Source: Pseudomonas urmiensis
Lineage (GTDB): Bacteria > Pseudomonadota > Gammaproteobacteria > Pseudomonadales > Pseudomonadaceae
Direction of reading: 5' to 3'
NCBI RefSeq assembly: GCF_014268815.2
Contig: NZ_JABWRE020000001.1
Span: 3,229,001-3,293,000, forward strand
Length of the DNA stretch: 64,000 nt
Both the position numbers and the translations under genes were made by a program. Positions 19,269-29,639 of this stretch are shown here, one piece after another. Each line of letters starts with the position of its first letter. The stretch's first letter is position 1. A model generated the notes under the pieces. The model was not told the DNA's origin, did no database searches, and worked only from the letters and a program-made list of their open reading frames with translations.

Positions 19269-19377
19269 CGGGGCATCTCCTGAGTGGGCAACTGCCTGCA
19301 GGTTATGCCCAGGGAGTGCGACGGCAAATGGCCAATTCAGAGAAAAAACGGGAGGCCGCCAGTGAAACACGTCGATA

Positions 19378-19938
19378 TCAGTCAACACGCCCAATGGGGT
19401 AAAACTGGCCGTGGCTCCATACCCCAAGCCACTCTTGGCCATCGATTTCACCCGGCACCGCCAGCTCCACCAACTGATAGAACACATTGCGGTGAATCAG
19501 CGCTTCGAGGTTGGTGCGCATGAGAATGTAGGGCGATGGCTCCTGGGTCGCAGGATCGACCTGCACCCGCAGCGGATGATCGACACCCGCCTCGGCCTGG
19601 TCGTCAACGTTGCTGGTAAAGCGCAGCACCTGCTGCTCGCCACTGCCCAGCACCTCCAGTGTCACTGCAACGAACGGTGCGTCATCCACCTGGATGCCCA
19701 CCTTCTCCACTGGCGTTACCAGGAAGTAGGCGTCGCCATCGCGGCGAATGATGGTGGAGAACAAGCGCACCATGGGTTTGCGGCCGATCGGGGTGCCTTG
19801 GTAGTACCAAGTGCCATCACGGGCGATGCGCATGTCGATATCGCCGCAGAAATCCGGATTCCATAGATGCACCGGCGCCGGTCCTTTCGCCTTGGGGATC
19901 TGCGCCAGCAGATCATTGGCCTTGGCGGAATCGGTCAT
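19378..19938 (-). CDS. DUF1285 family protein
   Basis: A 186-residue cytoplasmic protein. The stretch PVHLWNPDFCGDIDMRIARD and GTWYYQGTPIGRKPMVRLFS are characteristic of DUF1285, a conserved proteobacterial family of unknown function. The ATG at 19938 has AGGAG six bases upstream and is preferred over a GTG one codon earlier. It lies 12 bases after a lipoprotein gene on the same strand and is probably co-transcribed with it. Confidence 0.88.
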   Translation of the reverse strand: MTDSAKANDLLAQIPKAKGPAPVHLWNPDFCGDIDMRIARDGTWYYQGTPIGRKPMVRLFSTIIRRDGDAYFLVTPVEKVGIQVDDAPFVAVTLEVLGSGEQQVLRFTSNVDDQAEAGVDHPLRVQVDPATQEPSPYILMRTNLEALIHRNVFYQLVELAVPGEIDGQEWLGVWSHGQFYPIGRVD

Positions 19939-19950
19939 CACCCTCTCCTA

Positions 19951-20556
19951 TCAGCGGCTCATGCCTAACAGACTACGAGCGTACTCGCGCATGGGGGCGG
20001 CGAGCAAATCCTGTGGGGCGTTGTCGTGGAACGTCAACAAACCGCCACGGCTCTTGATGCGGGCAGTGTCGACCAGATAGCGAGTGCTGGTCTCGATCAA
20101 CATCAGCTGGACCACGCCGGTATCCCAACCCAGGCGATCCACTGCCTGCTCGTCATACCATTGATCGCCATTGCCAATGCGGTCATCGGTGCGAGCGAAG
20201 CGGGTGTACAACACATAGTGCGCGCCCACCGAGCGCGCCTCGGCAATCGCCTCTTCCAAGCCAAGTGGGCCTTGGGCGCGACGCACCAGCGGGAAGTATT
20301 CGACGAAGCTCTTGAAGGCCTCTTCGGCCACCACATTCTGCCCTGGCACTGGGCCCTTGCCGGGTGGCACGAATGCGCCCTGGCCAATGAAGATGAATGA
20401 GTCGGGCTGCAAACGAATCGACAGGTTCCGCTGGGTATCACTGTGATCGAGCAACCCCGCATCGCTCATGTGATAACGGACACCTTCGCCCATATCGCTG
20501 ACATTCATGCAGCCGCCCAACGCCATCAGCGCCAGCAGCAAGACCAGGCTACGCAT
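19951..20556 (-). CDS. DUF4823 family outer-membrane-type lipoprotein
   Basis: A 201-residue lipoprotein. The signal sequence MRSLVLLLALMALGGC ends in the lipobox LGGC with Cys16 as the lipidated residue, and the next residue is not Asp at +2, which suggests outer-membrane sorting. The remaining sequence (EEAFKSFVEYFPLVRRAQG and similar) matches DUF4823, a Pseudomonas-enriched family without known function. It is upstream of the DUF1285 gene on the same strand. Confidence 0.87.
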   Translation of the reverse strand: MRSLVLLLALMALGGCMNVSDMGEGVRYHMSDAGLLDHSDTQRNLSIRLQPDSFIFIGQGAFVPPGKGPVPGQNVVAEEAFKSFVEYFPLVRRAQGPLGLEEAIAEARSVGAHYVLYTRFARTDDRIGNGDQWYDEQAVDRLGWDTGVVQLMLIETSTRYLVDTARIKSRGGLLTFHDNAPQDLLAAPMREYARSLLGMSR

Positions 20557-20622
20557 CTTTCCTCCAGAAACCGGTGACGAAAAACCGGCGAATAGCCGCC
20601 AGATGCAGCTTTTGCGCCAGAG

Positions 20623-21591
20623 TCAGCCGCCGATCACCTTCATCACCGTCACACCCCCGGAAAACGCCATGTCCTGCTTGTCTGCCAGGGCCTTGACCAG
20701 CAAGCGCTGCAGGGCCGGCAGCGCTTGATGGCGCGGCTTGTCGAGCAGATCGCCGATGAAATGACGATTGCCCGAGGACAGGCAGCCATGCAGCCAGCCA
20801 GTGGAGGACAAGCGCAGGCGCGAGCAGGTACGGCAGAACGGCACGCTCTCGTTGGCGATCACTCCAAAATGGCCCCTGCCCGGGATCTGGTAGCGCAAGG
20901 CAGTGGCATCCAGGGCGGCACTGGCCTGCTGGTAGCCATAGGCCTGGCCAATCAGCGCCAGCAGCTGCTCCAGACTGACAAACTGCTGCAAGAAGGCATT
21001 GCCGTCACGCGCCAGGTGCCCCATACGCATCAGCTCGATGAAACGCAGCTCGTAACCCTGAGCCAGGCAGTATTCGAGCAACGGCAGCACCTGATCCAGG
21101 TTCTGCCCGCGCATGGGCACCATGTTGACCTTGATGCTCATGCCCGCCGCACGCGCCTGGGCCATGCCATCGAGAACACTGGCCAGATCACCGCCACGGG
21201 CAATCTGGCGGAAAGCGCCAGCATCCAGGGTGTCGAGGGAGACGTTCAAGCGGCGGATACCCGCCGCGCGCAGCAGCGGCAACTTGCGCGCAAGCAGCTG
21301 ACCATTGGTGGTCAGAGAGACATCCTGCAGGCCGAGCCCTGCCAGTGAATCCAGGAAGGCTTCCAGCCTCGGGCTGATCAGCGGTTCACCGCCGGTGATG
21401 CGCAGCCGCTCGATGCCTGCCGCCTCGACCAGATAGGCCACGCCTCGGGCCAGTGCCTGGCCGCTAAGCTCATCCTGCGCCGCCACCAGGCGCTTGCCGT
21501 CGGGCACGCAATAGGTACAGGCGTAATTGCAGGCAGCCGTAAGACTGACCCGCAGGTTGCGAAAGCGCCTGCCTTGACGATCGACGATCAT
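20623..21591 (-). CDS. moaA: GTP 3',8-cyclase (molybdenum cofactor synthesis)
   Basis: Radical-SAM enzyme that with MoaC converts GTP to cyclic pyranopterin phosphate. From MIVDRQGRRFRNLRVSLTAA it has 322 residues. The radical SAM cluster motif is CNYACTYC (CxxxCxxC) near residues 22-29, the SAM-binding motif is ITGGEPL, the C-terminal 4Fe-4S motif is FCRTCSRLRLSSTGWLHGC, and the protein ends in the GG required in MoaA. An in-frame ATG five codons upstream is possible. Pseudomonads often have two moaA copies; this is the form found next to a TetR gene and the DUF4823 lipoprotein. Confidence 0.92.
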   Translation of the reverse strand: MIVDRQGRRFRNLRVSLTAACNYACTYCVPDGKRLVAAQDELSGQALARGVAYLVEAAGIERLRITGGEPLISPRLEAFLDSLAGLGLQDVSLTTNGQLLARKLPLLRAAGIRRLNVSLDTLDAGAFRQIARGGDLASVLDGMAQARAAGMSIKVNMVPMRGQNLDQVLPLLEYCLAQGYELRFIELMRMGHLARDGNAFLQQFVSLEQLLALIGQAYGYQQASAALDATALRYQIPGRGHFGVIANESVPFCRTCSRLRLSSTGWLHGCLSSGNRHFIGDLLDKPRHQALPALQRLLVKALADKQDMAFSGGVTVMKVIGG

Positions 21592-21620
21592 GGATGACTC
21601 CGACATGGAAGAATGGGGCG

Positions 21621-21653
21621 TGCAAAACCTGACTCATAAATCAGGTTTTTGCA
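21621..21653. terminator. Stem-loop terminator between moaA and TetR genes
   Basis: TGCAAAACCTGA and TCAGGTTTTTGCA form a strong stem with an 8-base loop, with short T/A runs on both sides, after the TetR gene and before moaA. Confidence 0.65.
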
Positions 21654-21697
21654 AGCCTCCCTATCGGAGCGCGCCGGACGGATGCCGGCAAAGGCCT

Positions 21698-22333
21698 TCA
21701 GCTGGCCGGTTCTGGGTCGCGCTTACGCTTGTTGCCCATCCGCACACCGATGTCCATCAGGAACTGGAAGAAGCCTTCCTGATCTTCCAGGACATTGCTC
21801 CAGAACGGCGAGTGATACAGCGCCACGGCGCCGTGGACCAAGGCCCAGGCGGCGCAGTAATGGAAGTACGGCGGTACGTCTTCAAGCTTGCCTTCGCTGA
21901 TGCGGCCCTTGATCAGCTGGGTCAGGCGGTCGAAGTTGGACGCGCGGATGCGGTGCAACTCCTCGACCATTTCCGGCACCTGGTTGCCCTTGACCACCTT
22001 TTCTTCCAGACGGTCGAACAAACGGTAGCGCTGCGGATCACGCATGCGAAACTCGAAATAGGCACGCGACAGGGCCTCTTTGTCGCGGTCGACATCGGCC
22101 GAATGCAACAAGCCGTTCAAATCGCGCTCGTAATCGAGCATCAGGCGCAGGTAGATCTCTGCCTTGGATTTGAAGTGTTTGTAGATCGTGCCTTTGCCGA
22201 TACCCACGGCGTCGGCGATCATCTCGACGGTGACGCTGTCTTCACCCTGTTCGAGGAACAGCCTGAGGGCGGTATCGAGGATCTCTTGTTCGCGGCGGCG
22301 AAACTCACGGACCTTACGAGGTTCTTTCTGCAT
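21698..22333 (-). CDS. TetR-family transcriptional regulator
   Basis: Begins MQKEPRKVREFRRREQEILD and has 211 residues. The HTH is ILDTALRLFLEQGEDSVTVE with AVGIGKGTIYKHFKSKAEIY; the C-terminal half is a long helical ligand domain. It is divergent from a class V aminotransferase-fold gene across 72 bases, so regulation of that gene is plausible. The larger upstream reading frame crosses into the divergent gene and is not used. Confidence 0.9.
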   Translation of the reverse strand: MQKEPRKVREFRRREQEILDTALRLFLEQGEDSVTVEMIADAVGIGKGTIYKHFKSKAEIYLRLMLDYERDLNGLLHSADVDRDKEALSRAYFEFRMRDPQRYRLFDRLEEKVVKGNQVPEMVEELHRIRASNFDRLTQLIKGRISEGKLEDVPPYFHYCAAWALVHGAVALYHSPFWSNVLEDQEGFFQFLMDIGVRMGNKRKRDPEPAS

Positions 22334-22405
22334 AGGAAGGACTGGTTGACAATCGAAGCCGATTATTATGCCTAACTTGCAGGAAATTGCACGGATCATC
22401 CAACC

Positions 22406-23539
22406 ATGTCTATGTTTCACGATGAGTTCGAGCAGGCCCCGGGCCTGTGCTATCTGAACCATGCTGCCGTGGCGCCGTGGCCTAGACGTAGTGCCGATGC
22501 GGTGGCGCGCTTCGCCCACGACAACGTTTGCCTAGGGGCCAGCGAGTACCCGCAGTGGCTGGCTACCGAGCGGCGCTTGCGCCAGCGCCTGGCGCGGATG
22601 ATCAATGCCCCAAGCTCAGGCGATATCGCGCTGGTGAAGAATACTTCCGAGGCGCTCTCGCTGGTGGCATTCGGCCTCGACTGGCAGGTGGGCGATCAGG
22701 TGGTGATCAGCGACGAAGAGTTCCCTTCCAACCGAATCGTCTGGCAAGCCCTGGCCGATCAGGGCGTGCAGGTGATTCAGGTAAGCCTCGCTGGCGACGA
22801 GCCAGAAACGGCGCTGCTGGCCGCTTGCACTGAGCACACCCGCCTGCTGGCGGTCAGCGCGGTACAGTTCGCCAGCGGCTTGCGCCTGGACTTGGCCCGC
22901 CTGGGACAGGCCTGCCAGCTACGTGGCGTGCTGTTCTGCGTCGATGCCATCCAGCAGATCGGCGCCCTGCCCTTCGATGTGCAGCATTATCAATGCGACT
23001 TTGCCATGGCTGATGGCCATAAATGGATGCTCGGGCCTGAGGGGCTCGGGGTGTTCTACTGCCGCGCGGCGCTGCGACCACGCCTCAAGCTGCACGCCTA
23101 TGGCTGGCACATGCTGGAACATCTAGGCGATTTCGAGCGTGAACACTGGCAAATTGCCCGCAGCGCACGCCGGTTCGAGTGCGGCAGCCCGAACATGCTC
23201 GGTGCCTGTGCGCTGGACGCTAGCCTGTCGCTGCTTGAGGAAGTGGGCATGGACAGCGTTGCACAGCAGCTACAGCGGCGCATCGAGCAATTGCTCGAGG
23301 GGCTTTCGGCTATCCCAGGGGTAATGTTGCTTAGCCCGCGTGAGCCAGGACGCCGGGGCGGCATCGTGACGTTCGCTATTGACGGGCATGACAGTGGCTG
23401 GGTGTTCCAGCAGCTGAGCGAGCAACGCGTGATCTGTGCAAAACGCGGCGGCGGTGTGCGCTTATCACCGCACTTCTACACCTCAGAGTGGATCATCGAC
23501 GAAACACTTCGACATATTCGGCGAATTGCCATGCACTGA
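22406..23539 (+). CDS. Class V aminotransferase-fold PLP enzyme
   Basis: A 377-residue PLP-dependent protein of the cysteine desulfurase/isopenicillin-N-epimerase-like branch. The N-terminal CYLNHAAVAPWP, the PLP aspartate in FCVDAIQQIGALPFDV near residue 178 and the Schiff-base lysine in ADGHKWMLGPEGLGVFYC near residue 205 are seen. No cysteine-containing active loop typical of NifS/IscS is visible, so the reaction is uncertain. It is divergent from a TetR gene and followed by the probable RgsA RNA. Confidence 0.85.
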   Translation: MSMFHDEFEQAPGLCYLNHAAVAPWPRRSADAVARFAHDNVCLGASEYPQWLATERRLRQRLARMINAPSSGDIALVKNTSEALSLVAFGLDWQVGDQVVISDEEFPSNRIVWQALADQGVQVIQVSLAGDEPETALLAACTEHTRLLAVSAVQFASGLRLDLARLGQACQLRGVLFCVDAIQQIGALPFDVQHYQCDFAMADGHKWMLGPEGLGVFYCRAALRPRLKLHAYGWHMLEHLGDFEREHWQIARSARRFECGSPNMLGACALDASLSLLEEVGMDSVAQQLQRRIEQLLEGLSAIPGVMLLSPREPGRRGGIVTFAIDGHDSGWVFQQLSEQRVICAKRGGGVRLSPHFYTSEWIIDETLRHIRRIAMH

Positions 23540-23616
23540 ATGCGCTATGGATCCCGCACGTATTCCAAATCTGTTTAAAAAACGACCAGCTGTCGCTGGC
23601 ACTGCGCCAAACCTGA

Positions 23617-23749
23617 CCAATACTTGAAGTGTTGGCGCGGCGCATCCCCCCAAGTGGCGCGCCGATAAAGGTGCTCAGGGACCGCGTACCTTTGTTTTAC
23701 TCCTAATGGTCTTAACCCGGATTCCCCCCCCAGAACCCGGGTTTTTTTT
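23617..23749 (+). ncRNA. rgsA: Probable small RNA RgsA with its promoter and terminator
   Basis: An RpoS-like -10 element CAATACTT (23618-23625) is followed by a transcript of about 118 bases starting near 23632. It contains a stem GGCGCG...CGCGCC and ends in a strong intrinsic terminator, AACCCGG/CCGGGTT with an 8-T run at 23742-23749. In P. aeruginosa the RpoS-dependent RgsA (P16) RNA lies next to tatD, and this RNA has the same position, size and orientation relation. The identification rests on position and architecture; sequence comparison with the RgsA family would decide it. Confidence 0.65.
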
Positions 23750-23799
23750 GGGCTGTTTAAAGGGAGGATGGGCAGGTGCTGCTGTGCAGTGTTTGGTCT

Positions 23800-23864
23800 G
23801 GCCTCATCGCAGGCAAGCCCGCTCCTACAGGGTTAGCGATAACCGCTCGACCCGCGATAACGGC
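23800..23864. repeat. REP element pair, partly degenerate
   Basis: CATCGCAGGCAAGCCCGCTCC and CGCGATAACGGCC-type sequences lie between the probable RgsA terminator and tatD. Confidence 0.65.
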
Positions 23865-23872
23865 CGCAGGAA

Positions 23873-24655
23873 TCACGCAACCCGGGCTAACGGGAACAAC
23901 CGCTTGAAGTTGCCCGTGGTCTGCTCAGCCAACTGCTCATAGCTGACACCGCGCAGCGAGGCGATGTACTCAGCCACTTCACGCACGTACTGTGGCAGAT
24001 TCGGCTTGCCGCGGTGGGGAATCGGCGCCAGATAGGGCGAATCGGTTTCCACCAGCAGACGATCAGCCGGCACCTGGCGAGCCACCTCACGCAGGGCATC
24101 GGCATTGCGGAAGGTGACGATGCCGGACAACGAGATGTAGTAACCCAGGTCCAACGCGGCCTTGGCCATCTCCCAGTCTTCGGTGAAGCAGTGCAGCACG
24201 CCGGCTTGCGGCAGATTGACCTCGCGCAGCAATGCCAAGGTGTCAGCCCGTGCCGCGCGGGTGTGGACGATCACCGGCTTGCCGGTCTGGCGCGACGCTT
24301 CCAGGTGCAGGCGGAAAGACGCCTGCTGCAACTCAGCGGCCTCAGGCTCGTAGTGATAATCCAGGCCAGTTTCGCCGATCGCCACTACGTGCGGGTGCGC
24401 CAGCTCCTTGAGCAACCAGTCAAGCGCAGGCGTCTCGCCCGGCGCCAGATCGAGCGGATGGATTCCCACCGAACAATCGACGTCGGCATATTGCTCACTG
24501 AGCGCCTTCACTGCCCCAGCGTTATCAGCGCTGACACCAATGCACAGAAAGTGGCCCACGCCGCGCTCACGGGCAGCTTGCAGGGCGGCATCGAGCGAGC
24601 CCTGATGGGCGCTGAGGTCAAGACGGTCGAGGTGGCAATGGGAATCTACGAGCAT
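23873..24655 (-). CDS. tatD: TatD-family metal-dependent hydrolase/DNase
   Basis: A 260-residue TIM-barrel metal hydrolase starting MLVDSHCHLDRLDL. Metal ligands are seen in the HxH of DSHCHLD, the Glu of GETGLDYHY near residue 93, His in VHTRAARADT, His in HCFTE near residue 153 and Asp in VETDSPYLAP near residue 203. Family members are 3'-5' exonucleases or D-aminoacyl hydrolases. It follows holB by 35 bases on the same strand; the pilZ gene found between these two in P. aeruginosa is not present. Confidence 0.92.
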   Translation of the reverse strand: MLVDSHCHLDRLDLSAHQGSLDAALQAARERGVGHFLCIGVSADNAGAVKALSEQYADVDCSVGIHPLDLAPGETPALDWLLKELAHPHVVAIGETGLDYHYEPEAAELQQASFRLHLEASRQTGKPVIVHTRAARADTLALLREVNLPQAGVLHCFTEDWEMAKAALDLGYYISLSGIVTFRNADALREVARQVPADRLLVETDSPYLAPIPHRGKPNLPQYVREVAEYIASLRGVSYEQLAEQTTGNFKRLFPLARVA

Positions 24656-24690
24656 GGGAGCACGACACACAAAAAGAAATCTAAGAAAAA

Positions 24691-26073
<1,383 letters not shown>

Positions 26074-26122
26074 ATAGAAAAAAGGTCATAAAACCTAGAG
26101 AATACAGGCATTTGGAGCGGGT

Positions 26123-26947
26123 ATGAGAACCATCATTGGTTTGGCTGCGTTGGCGCGGAGCGGTAAAGACACAGTTGCTTCGATGCTGCTCAAGCATGAA
26201 AACGTCGCTGCCTTCGCTCTCGCTGACCCTTTGAAATCCGGCTGCCAAGCGCTGTTCGGCCTTAGCCATGATGAAGCCTGGAGCGATGCTATAAAGGAAG
26301 AGGTCATCGACCTGTGGTCTCTTTCACCCCGCCTGATGTTCCAGATGCTGGGCACCGAGTGGATGCGGCATCATAACCCAGAGCACTGGCTTATGCGCGC
26401 GGATAAGCAATTGAACCATCCGCACACCGACCTCACCCCTCCCCCCACCGACGAGCACCTCTCCCACCCGGAAGCGCCAATTCGTCTCACCACGCAGGCT
26501 TTCTTCGGCTTCACGAACGCCCAGACCTGGGAGCCCTCCGAGCAAGGTGCAGTGGACCAATACTGGTCCATCACACCTAACGAAGCATTCAAGCTGATTA
26601 AAAACCTTACCCTCCAATATTTTCCAAACTACACGGATGTCAGAGCCAAACGCCCGGTGGGACCGCTTGAAACCAAACAGCTGAGTTTAGAAGGTAAGTC
26701 TGTATTCATTATCAAAGATATCAGGTATGAAAATGAGGCTGACTTCTGGCGTTCTCATCACGGAGTTATCTGGCACATCCAAAGGAAGGATGCTTTGAAA
26801 GTAGCCTCTCACTCCTCCGAGGAAGGGGTTCAGCAAAAGCCTCTTGATCTCCTGATAGTGAATGATGCCACCCTGGAAGAGCTTCAAGCAAAAGTCGACC
26901 ACGCCTGGCTCGAAACATTGGCCCGCACAGGCGTCTTCACTCAGTAG
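26123..26947 (+). CDS. Deoxynucleotide monophosphate kinase, phage type
   Basis: A 274-residue P-loop kinase. IIGLAALARSGKDTVASML places the Walker A lysine at residue 15, followed by ALADPLKSGCQALFG and LGTEWMRHHNPEHWLMRA, all typical of the T4 gp1-like dNMP kinase family, which phosphorylates dTMP, dGMP and 5-hydroxymethyl-dCMP. C-terminal IIKDIRYENEADFW is the conserved RxxNE region. The ATG has GGAG five to six bases upstream. It is the first gene inside the element, 114 bases from the end that splits tmk, and probably restores dTTP synthesis lost by that insertion. It is on the opposite strand to tmk. Confidence 0.9.
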   Translation: MRTIIGLAALARSGKDTVASMLLKHENVAAFALADPLKSGCQALFGLSHDEAWSDAIKEEVIDLWSLSPRLMFQMLGTEWMRHHNPEHWLMRADKQLNHPHTDLTPPPTDEHLSHPEAPIRLTTQAFFGFTNAQTWEPSEQGAVDQYWSITPNEAFKLIKNLTLQYFPNYTDVRAKRPVGPLETKQLSLEGKSVFIIKDIRYENEADFWRSHHGVIWHIQRKDALKVASHSSEEGVQQKPLDLLIVNDATLEELQAKVDHAWLETLARTGVFTQ

Positions 26948-27461
26948 TTTGCCTAAGCGCTGATGCGAGCAACGGAGAAAGCAGATACCACGCCGCCGAT
27001 CATGCCTCACAATCCAACGCCAATCAGGGCTTGCAAGCGATCAAGCTTTGCCAAGCCCTGATCTATGCATCGTCCTCGCTAGGCCACCTTCAATTCGCCT
27101 GTTCGCGCTACCCCCCTTGTCTTAAACTGTTCCCGATCACTTGTGATTACCAATCACGCAGTTCTCTAAACAATGACAACCAAGCAGCCCCAACCAAATC
27201 CCAACTAAGCCTTCCTTCAGACGCTCTTGCTACGACAATGTGATTGACACTAGCAAAAGCAAAGCGATATTAAGTTCCGCACGCATCGGAAGATGCACCC
27301 CTTGGAACCGATCAGTATTCAGCCAAAAACGAGACAAAACAAAAAAACACTTGATTTTCACGCAACACTTGATGATAGACTGAAATAACTATTCACAAGG
27401 TTGACAACGCGTGGCTCGATCAATGGCCAAGGTTTCACCGCAGCCATGAAAGAGCTTTGCT
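26948..27461. other. Gap before the recombination module
   Basis: About 510 AT-richer bases with no convincing gene. The last 120 bases, rich in A runs, probably carry the promoter of the recombinase operon, but I do not see a clear consensus pair. Confidence 0.5.
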
Positions 27462-29639
27462 ATGGAAATAGAATTTGCAACAACTGAAGTAGAGACCCTC
27501 AAGGGCCGGGTCATATCTTGCAATTACCTTGAACACCCAGGGTTCTCCAAAGAGAAAAACCTCTGCCAAACCCTGCACTACGTCTTTATTCAGTACTGCC
27601 CTACCGTCTCTCACGCGAATGGCTACTTACTGCGCTCCGGACTGAATGCGTGGCTTGACTATGCATCCTCATACGATCAGAAAAATCCTGAGGCTCTGCG
27701 ACTGAGTCAGTACACCGACATCTCAGTGTCCGTATTCTCGGGTTTTGTTAGCTACTTGAATCGCAATGAGCTTCCACTTAGCTACGCCGAAAAATTGCGA
27801 GCAGCTTTGTCAGTGGTGGCAAAGAACACAGGAAAAATACCAAAGCTAATTCTACCGCCAGTTAAGACAAAAAAAGATACGCCCACCGAGCCGCTCACTG
27901 ACGAAGCTTACGATCAACTGACTAAGGCCTTGCAAAATCACACGGAAAAGCTTTATCAAAAGCTGGATCTCCGGAAAAAGCTTGAATCAGTACAGCCTTA
28001 TACATACGAGGAGCTTTGCGCAGCTACAAAGCCCTGCTATAGCCGGGAGAATATTTTTCGTTGGCACCAATACAACACGGATTGCGAAATCAAGGTCCAT
28101 GGTGACACGTTGCGTAATCGGCTGAGCATGTGTGATGACGCAGAGCTTCTAGCTTTGTCCGAGCTTGATAGGCCATTGCGCCCTTTCCGTGAATTTTACA
28201 AAGCTAATGCCAAGCCATTTTTGCTTAAGGTGCCCATTGACCCTTTCGAAGGCGTAGGAATTTTTACTTGGAAACCAGATGATCTCCGCGCCCTAAAGAC
28301 CATTATTGAGGACGGCTATCCATTCTCAGTATCTTTGAATGAGCTTAATGATAAATACTCCCGATCAGCCCTGCTAAATTTCTCAGAGTCATGCACCAAC
28401 TCTGTAAAAATTCTTCTCTACAGATACACCCACGCCAACAGAGCCGACATGAATAAAATTACTTCATGGGATGAGCTGCTGGCTATGTACTACCCAACAG
28501 GCGTCGATATGACTGCACTGGTCATGTTCATGATGATTCAGTCAGGGTGGAATAAAGAAATCGTACTATCTGTTGATCCAGATAATTGTGAGCACGTGCT
28601 TTCCGGCGCCGTGAACAATAATCTCCGGATGCTGTTTGGTGAAAAAGATAAATCCCAAAGCAACGGCAAGAACTATGAGGATCCTGCGCAGATCCCAGCA
28701 ACAAGCGATTCCGCTGATCCTTACTCAGTTTACAATCTGATTCATCTGGCAAAGGCGCTCTCCGAGCCACTTGTGGGGCACGAATTCGATGTCGAAACTT
28801 CGCTTGAAAATGGAGATAGCCTGAGCAAGCTGTTTCTGTTCCTGAGGGCTTGGGGAGACTTCAAGTCAACTGGTGGCCGACACGGTTCGATTTCTTACCC
28901 GAAGTCCTACCACACGGCCGCCAAACAGTTCTTCGACCTGCACCCGATCTATGAGAACGGTCGGAGGTTTGTGGCCGCAAAGGACATCGCCCGCCGCCTC
29001 AGGCCTACGTGGAGCCTGCATAAGCGCCGGACAGACCCGCTGAGCATTGTTTCCCTCCAAATGGGCCACGCCCAACAGCGAACCACGGACATTCATTACG
29101 ACAGCTCCGGGGAGGCTATGCAGCGCCGCAGGCTCGAACTGAGATCTGCTCTTGAAGAAATCATGGATCTCTTGCGTGCTCGCAAATTCGAAGGTTTGTT
29201 GGGGAAACGAGCAAGTGAATTGACCAATGTAATCCCGCGCTTTTTCCACATACCTGGACATACCGCGCCTCTCTGGGGATGCATGGATCAAACCGCACCT
29301 AGCTGGCCAGGTGCTGATCGCCAACTGAGGGAAGGCCAAAAATGCTTTGCCATCGAAAAATGCCTCGGCTGCGACAAGGTTTGGGTCACAACTGACAGCC
29401 TGCCCTATCTACATGAGCGGCTGAGTCATATTGAACAAGATCTTTACGATCGCGATGAATCTGGTTTTACCAGACGACTAAACATTGAAAAGGAAATCAT
29501 TGAATTCCTTTTCGAAAGCTGGGACGACCAAGATGCAGTCTTAGACGCGCTTCGGTTCCAGCGCAGACAGAAGAAAAGCTTGCTGCCTCGCGACATGGCA
29601 GCTTTGAGGATGATTTTTGAAGAGGAAGAAGCGCAATGA
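27462..29639 (+). CDS. Large divergent tyrosine recombinase-like protein
   Basis: A 725-residue protein, first of a four-gene coupled unit. The C-terminal part resembles the tyrosine recombinase catalytic domain: AKDIARRLRPTWSLHKRR supplies an arginine, LQMGHAQQRTTDIHYDSS near residues 527-545 supplies the GH and the tyrosine. Where Arg I is expected (QSGWNKEIVLSVD near residue 360) there is no arginine, so it may be an accessory or regulatory recombinase. A likely zinc-binding tail has CFAIEKCLGCDKVW near residues 627-640. Its last codons overlap the next gene as ATGA. It resembles the large integrases of multi-recombinase islands, such as the gamma-mobile-trio type, by organisation; I cannot confirm homology. 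Confidence 0.75.
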   Translation: MEIEFATTEVETLKGRVISCNYLEHPGFSKEKNLCQTLHYVFIQYCPTVSHANGYLLRSGLNAWLDYASSYDQKNPEALRLSQYTDISVSVFSGFVSYLNRNELPLSYAEKLRAALSVVAKNTGKIPKLILPPVKTKKDTPTEPLTDEAYDQLTKALQNHTEKLYQKLDLRKKLESVQPYTYEELCAATKPCYSRENIFRWHQYNTDCEIKVHGDTLRNRLSMCDDAELLALSELDRPLRPFREFYKANAKPFLLKVPIDPFEGVGIFTWKPDDLRALKTIIEDGYPFSVSLNELNDKYSRSALLNFSESCTNSVKILLYRYTHANRADMNKITSWDELLAMYYPTGVDMTALVMFMMIQSGWNKEIVLSVDPDNCEHVLSGAVNNNLRMLFGEKDKSQSNGKNYEDPAQIPATSDSADPYSVYNLIHLAKALSEPLVGHEFDVETSLENGDSLSKLFLFLRAWGDFKSTGGRHGSISYPKSYHTAAKQFFDLHPIYENGRRFVAAKDIARRLRPTWSLHKRRTDPLSIVSLQMGHAQQRTTDIHYDSSGEAMQRRRLELRSALEEIMDLLRARKFEGLLGKRASELTNVIPRFFHIPGHTAPLWGCMDQTAPSWPGADRQLREGQKCFAIEKCLGCDKVWVTTDSLPYLHERLSHIEQDLYDRDESGFTRRLNIEKEIIEFLFESWDDQDAVLDALRFQRRQKKSLLPRDMAALRMIFEEEEAQ

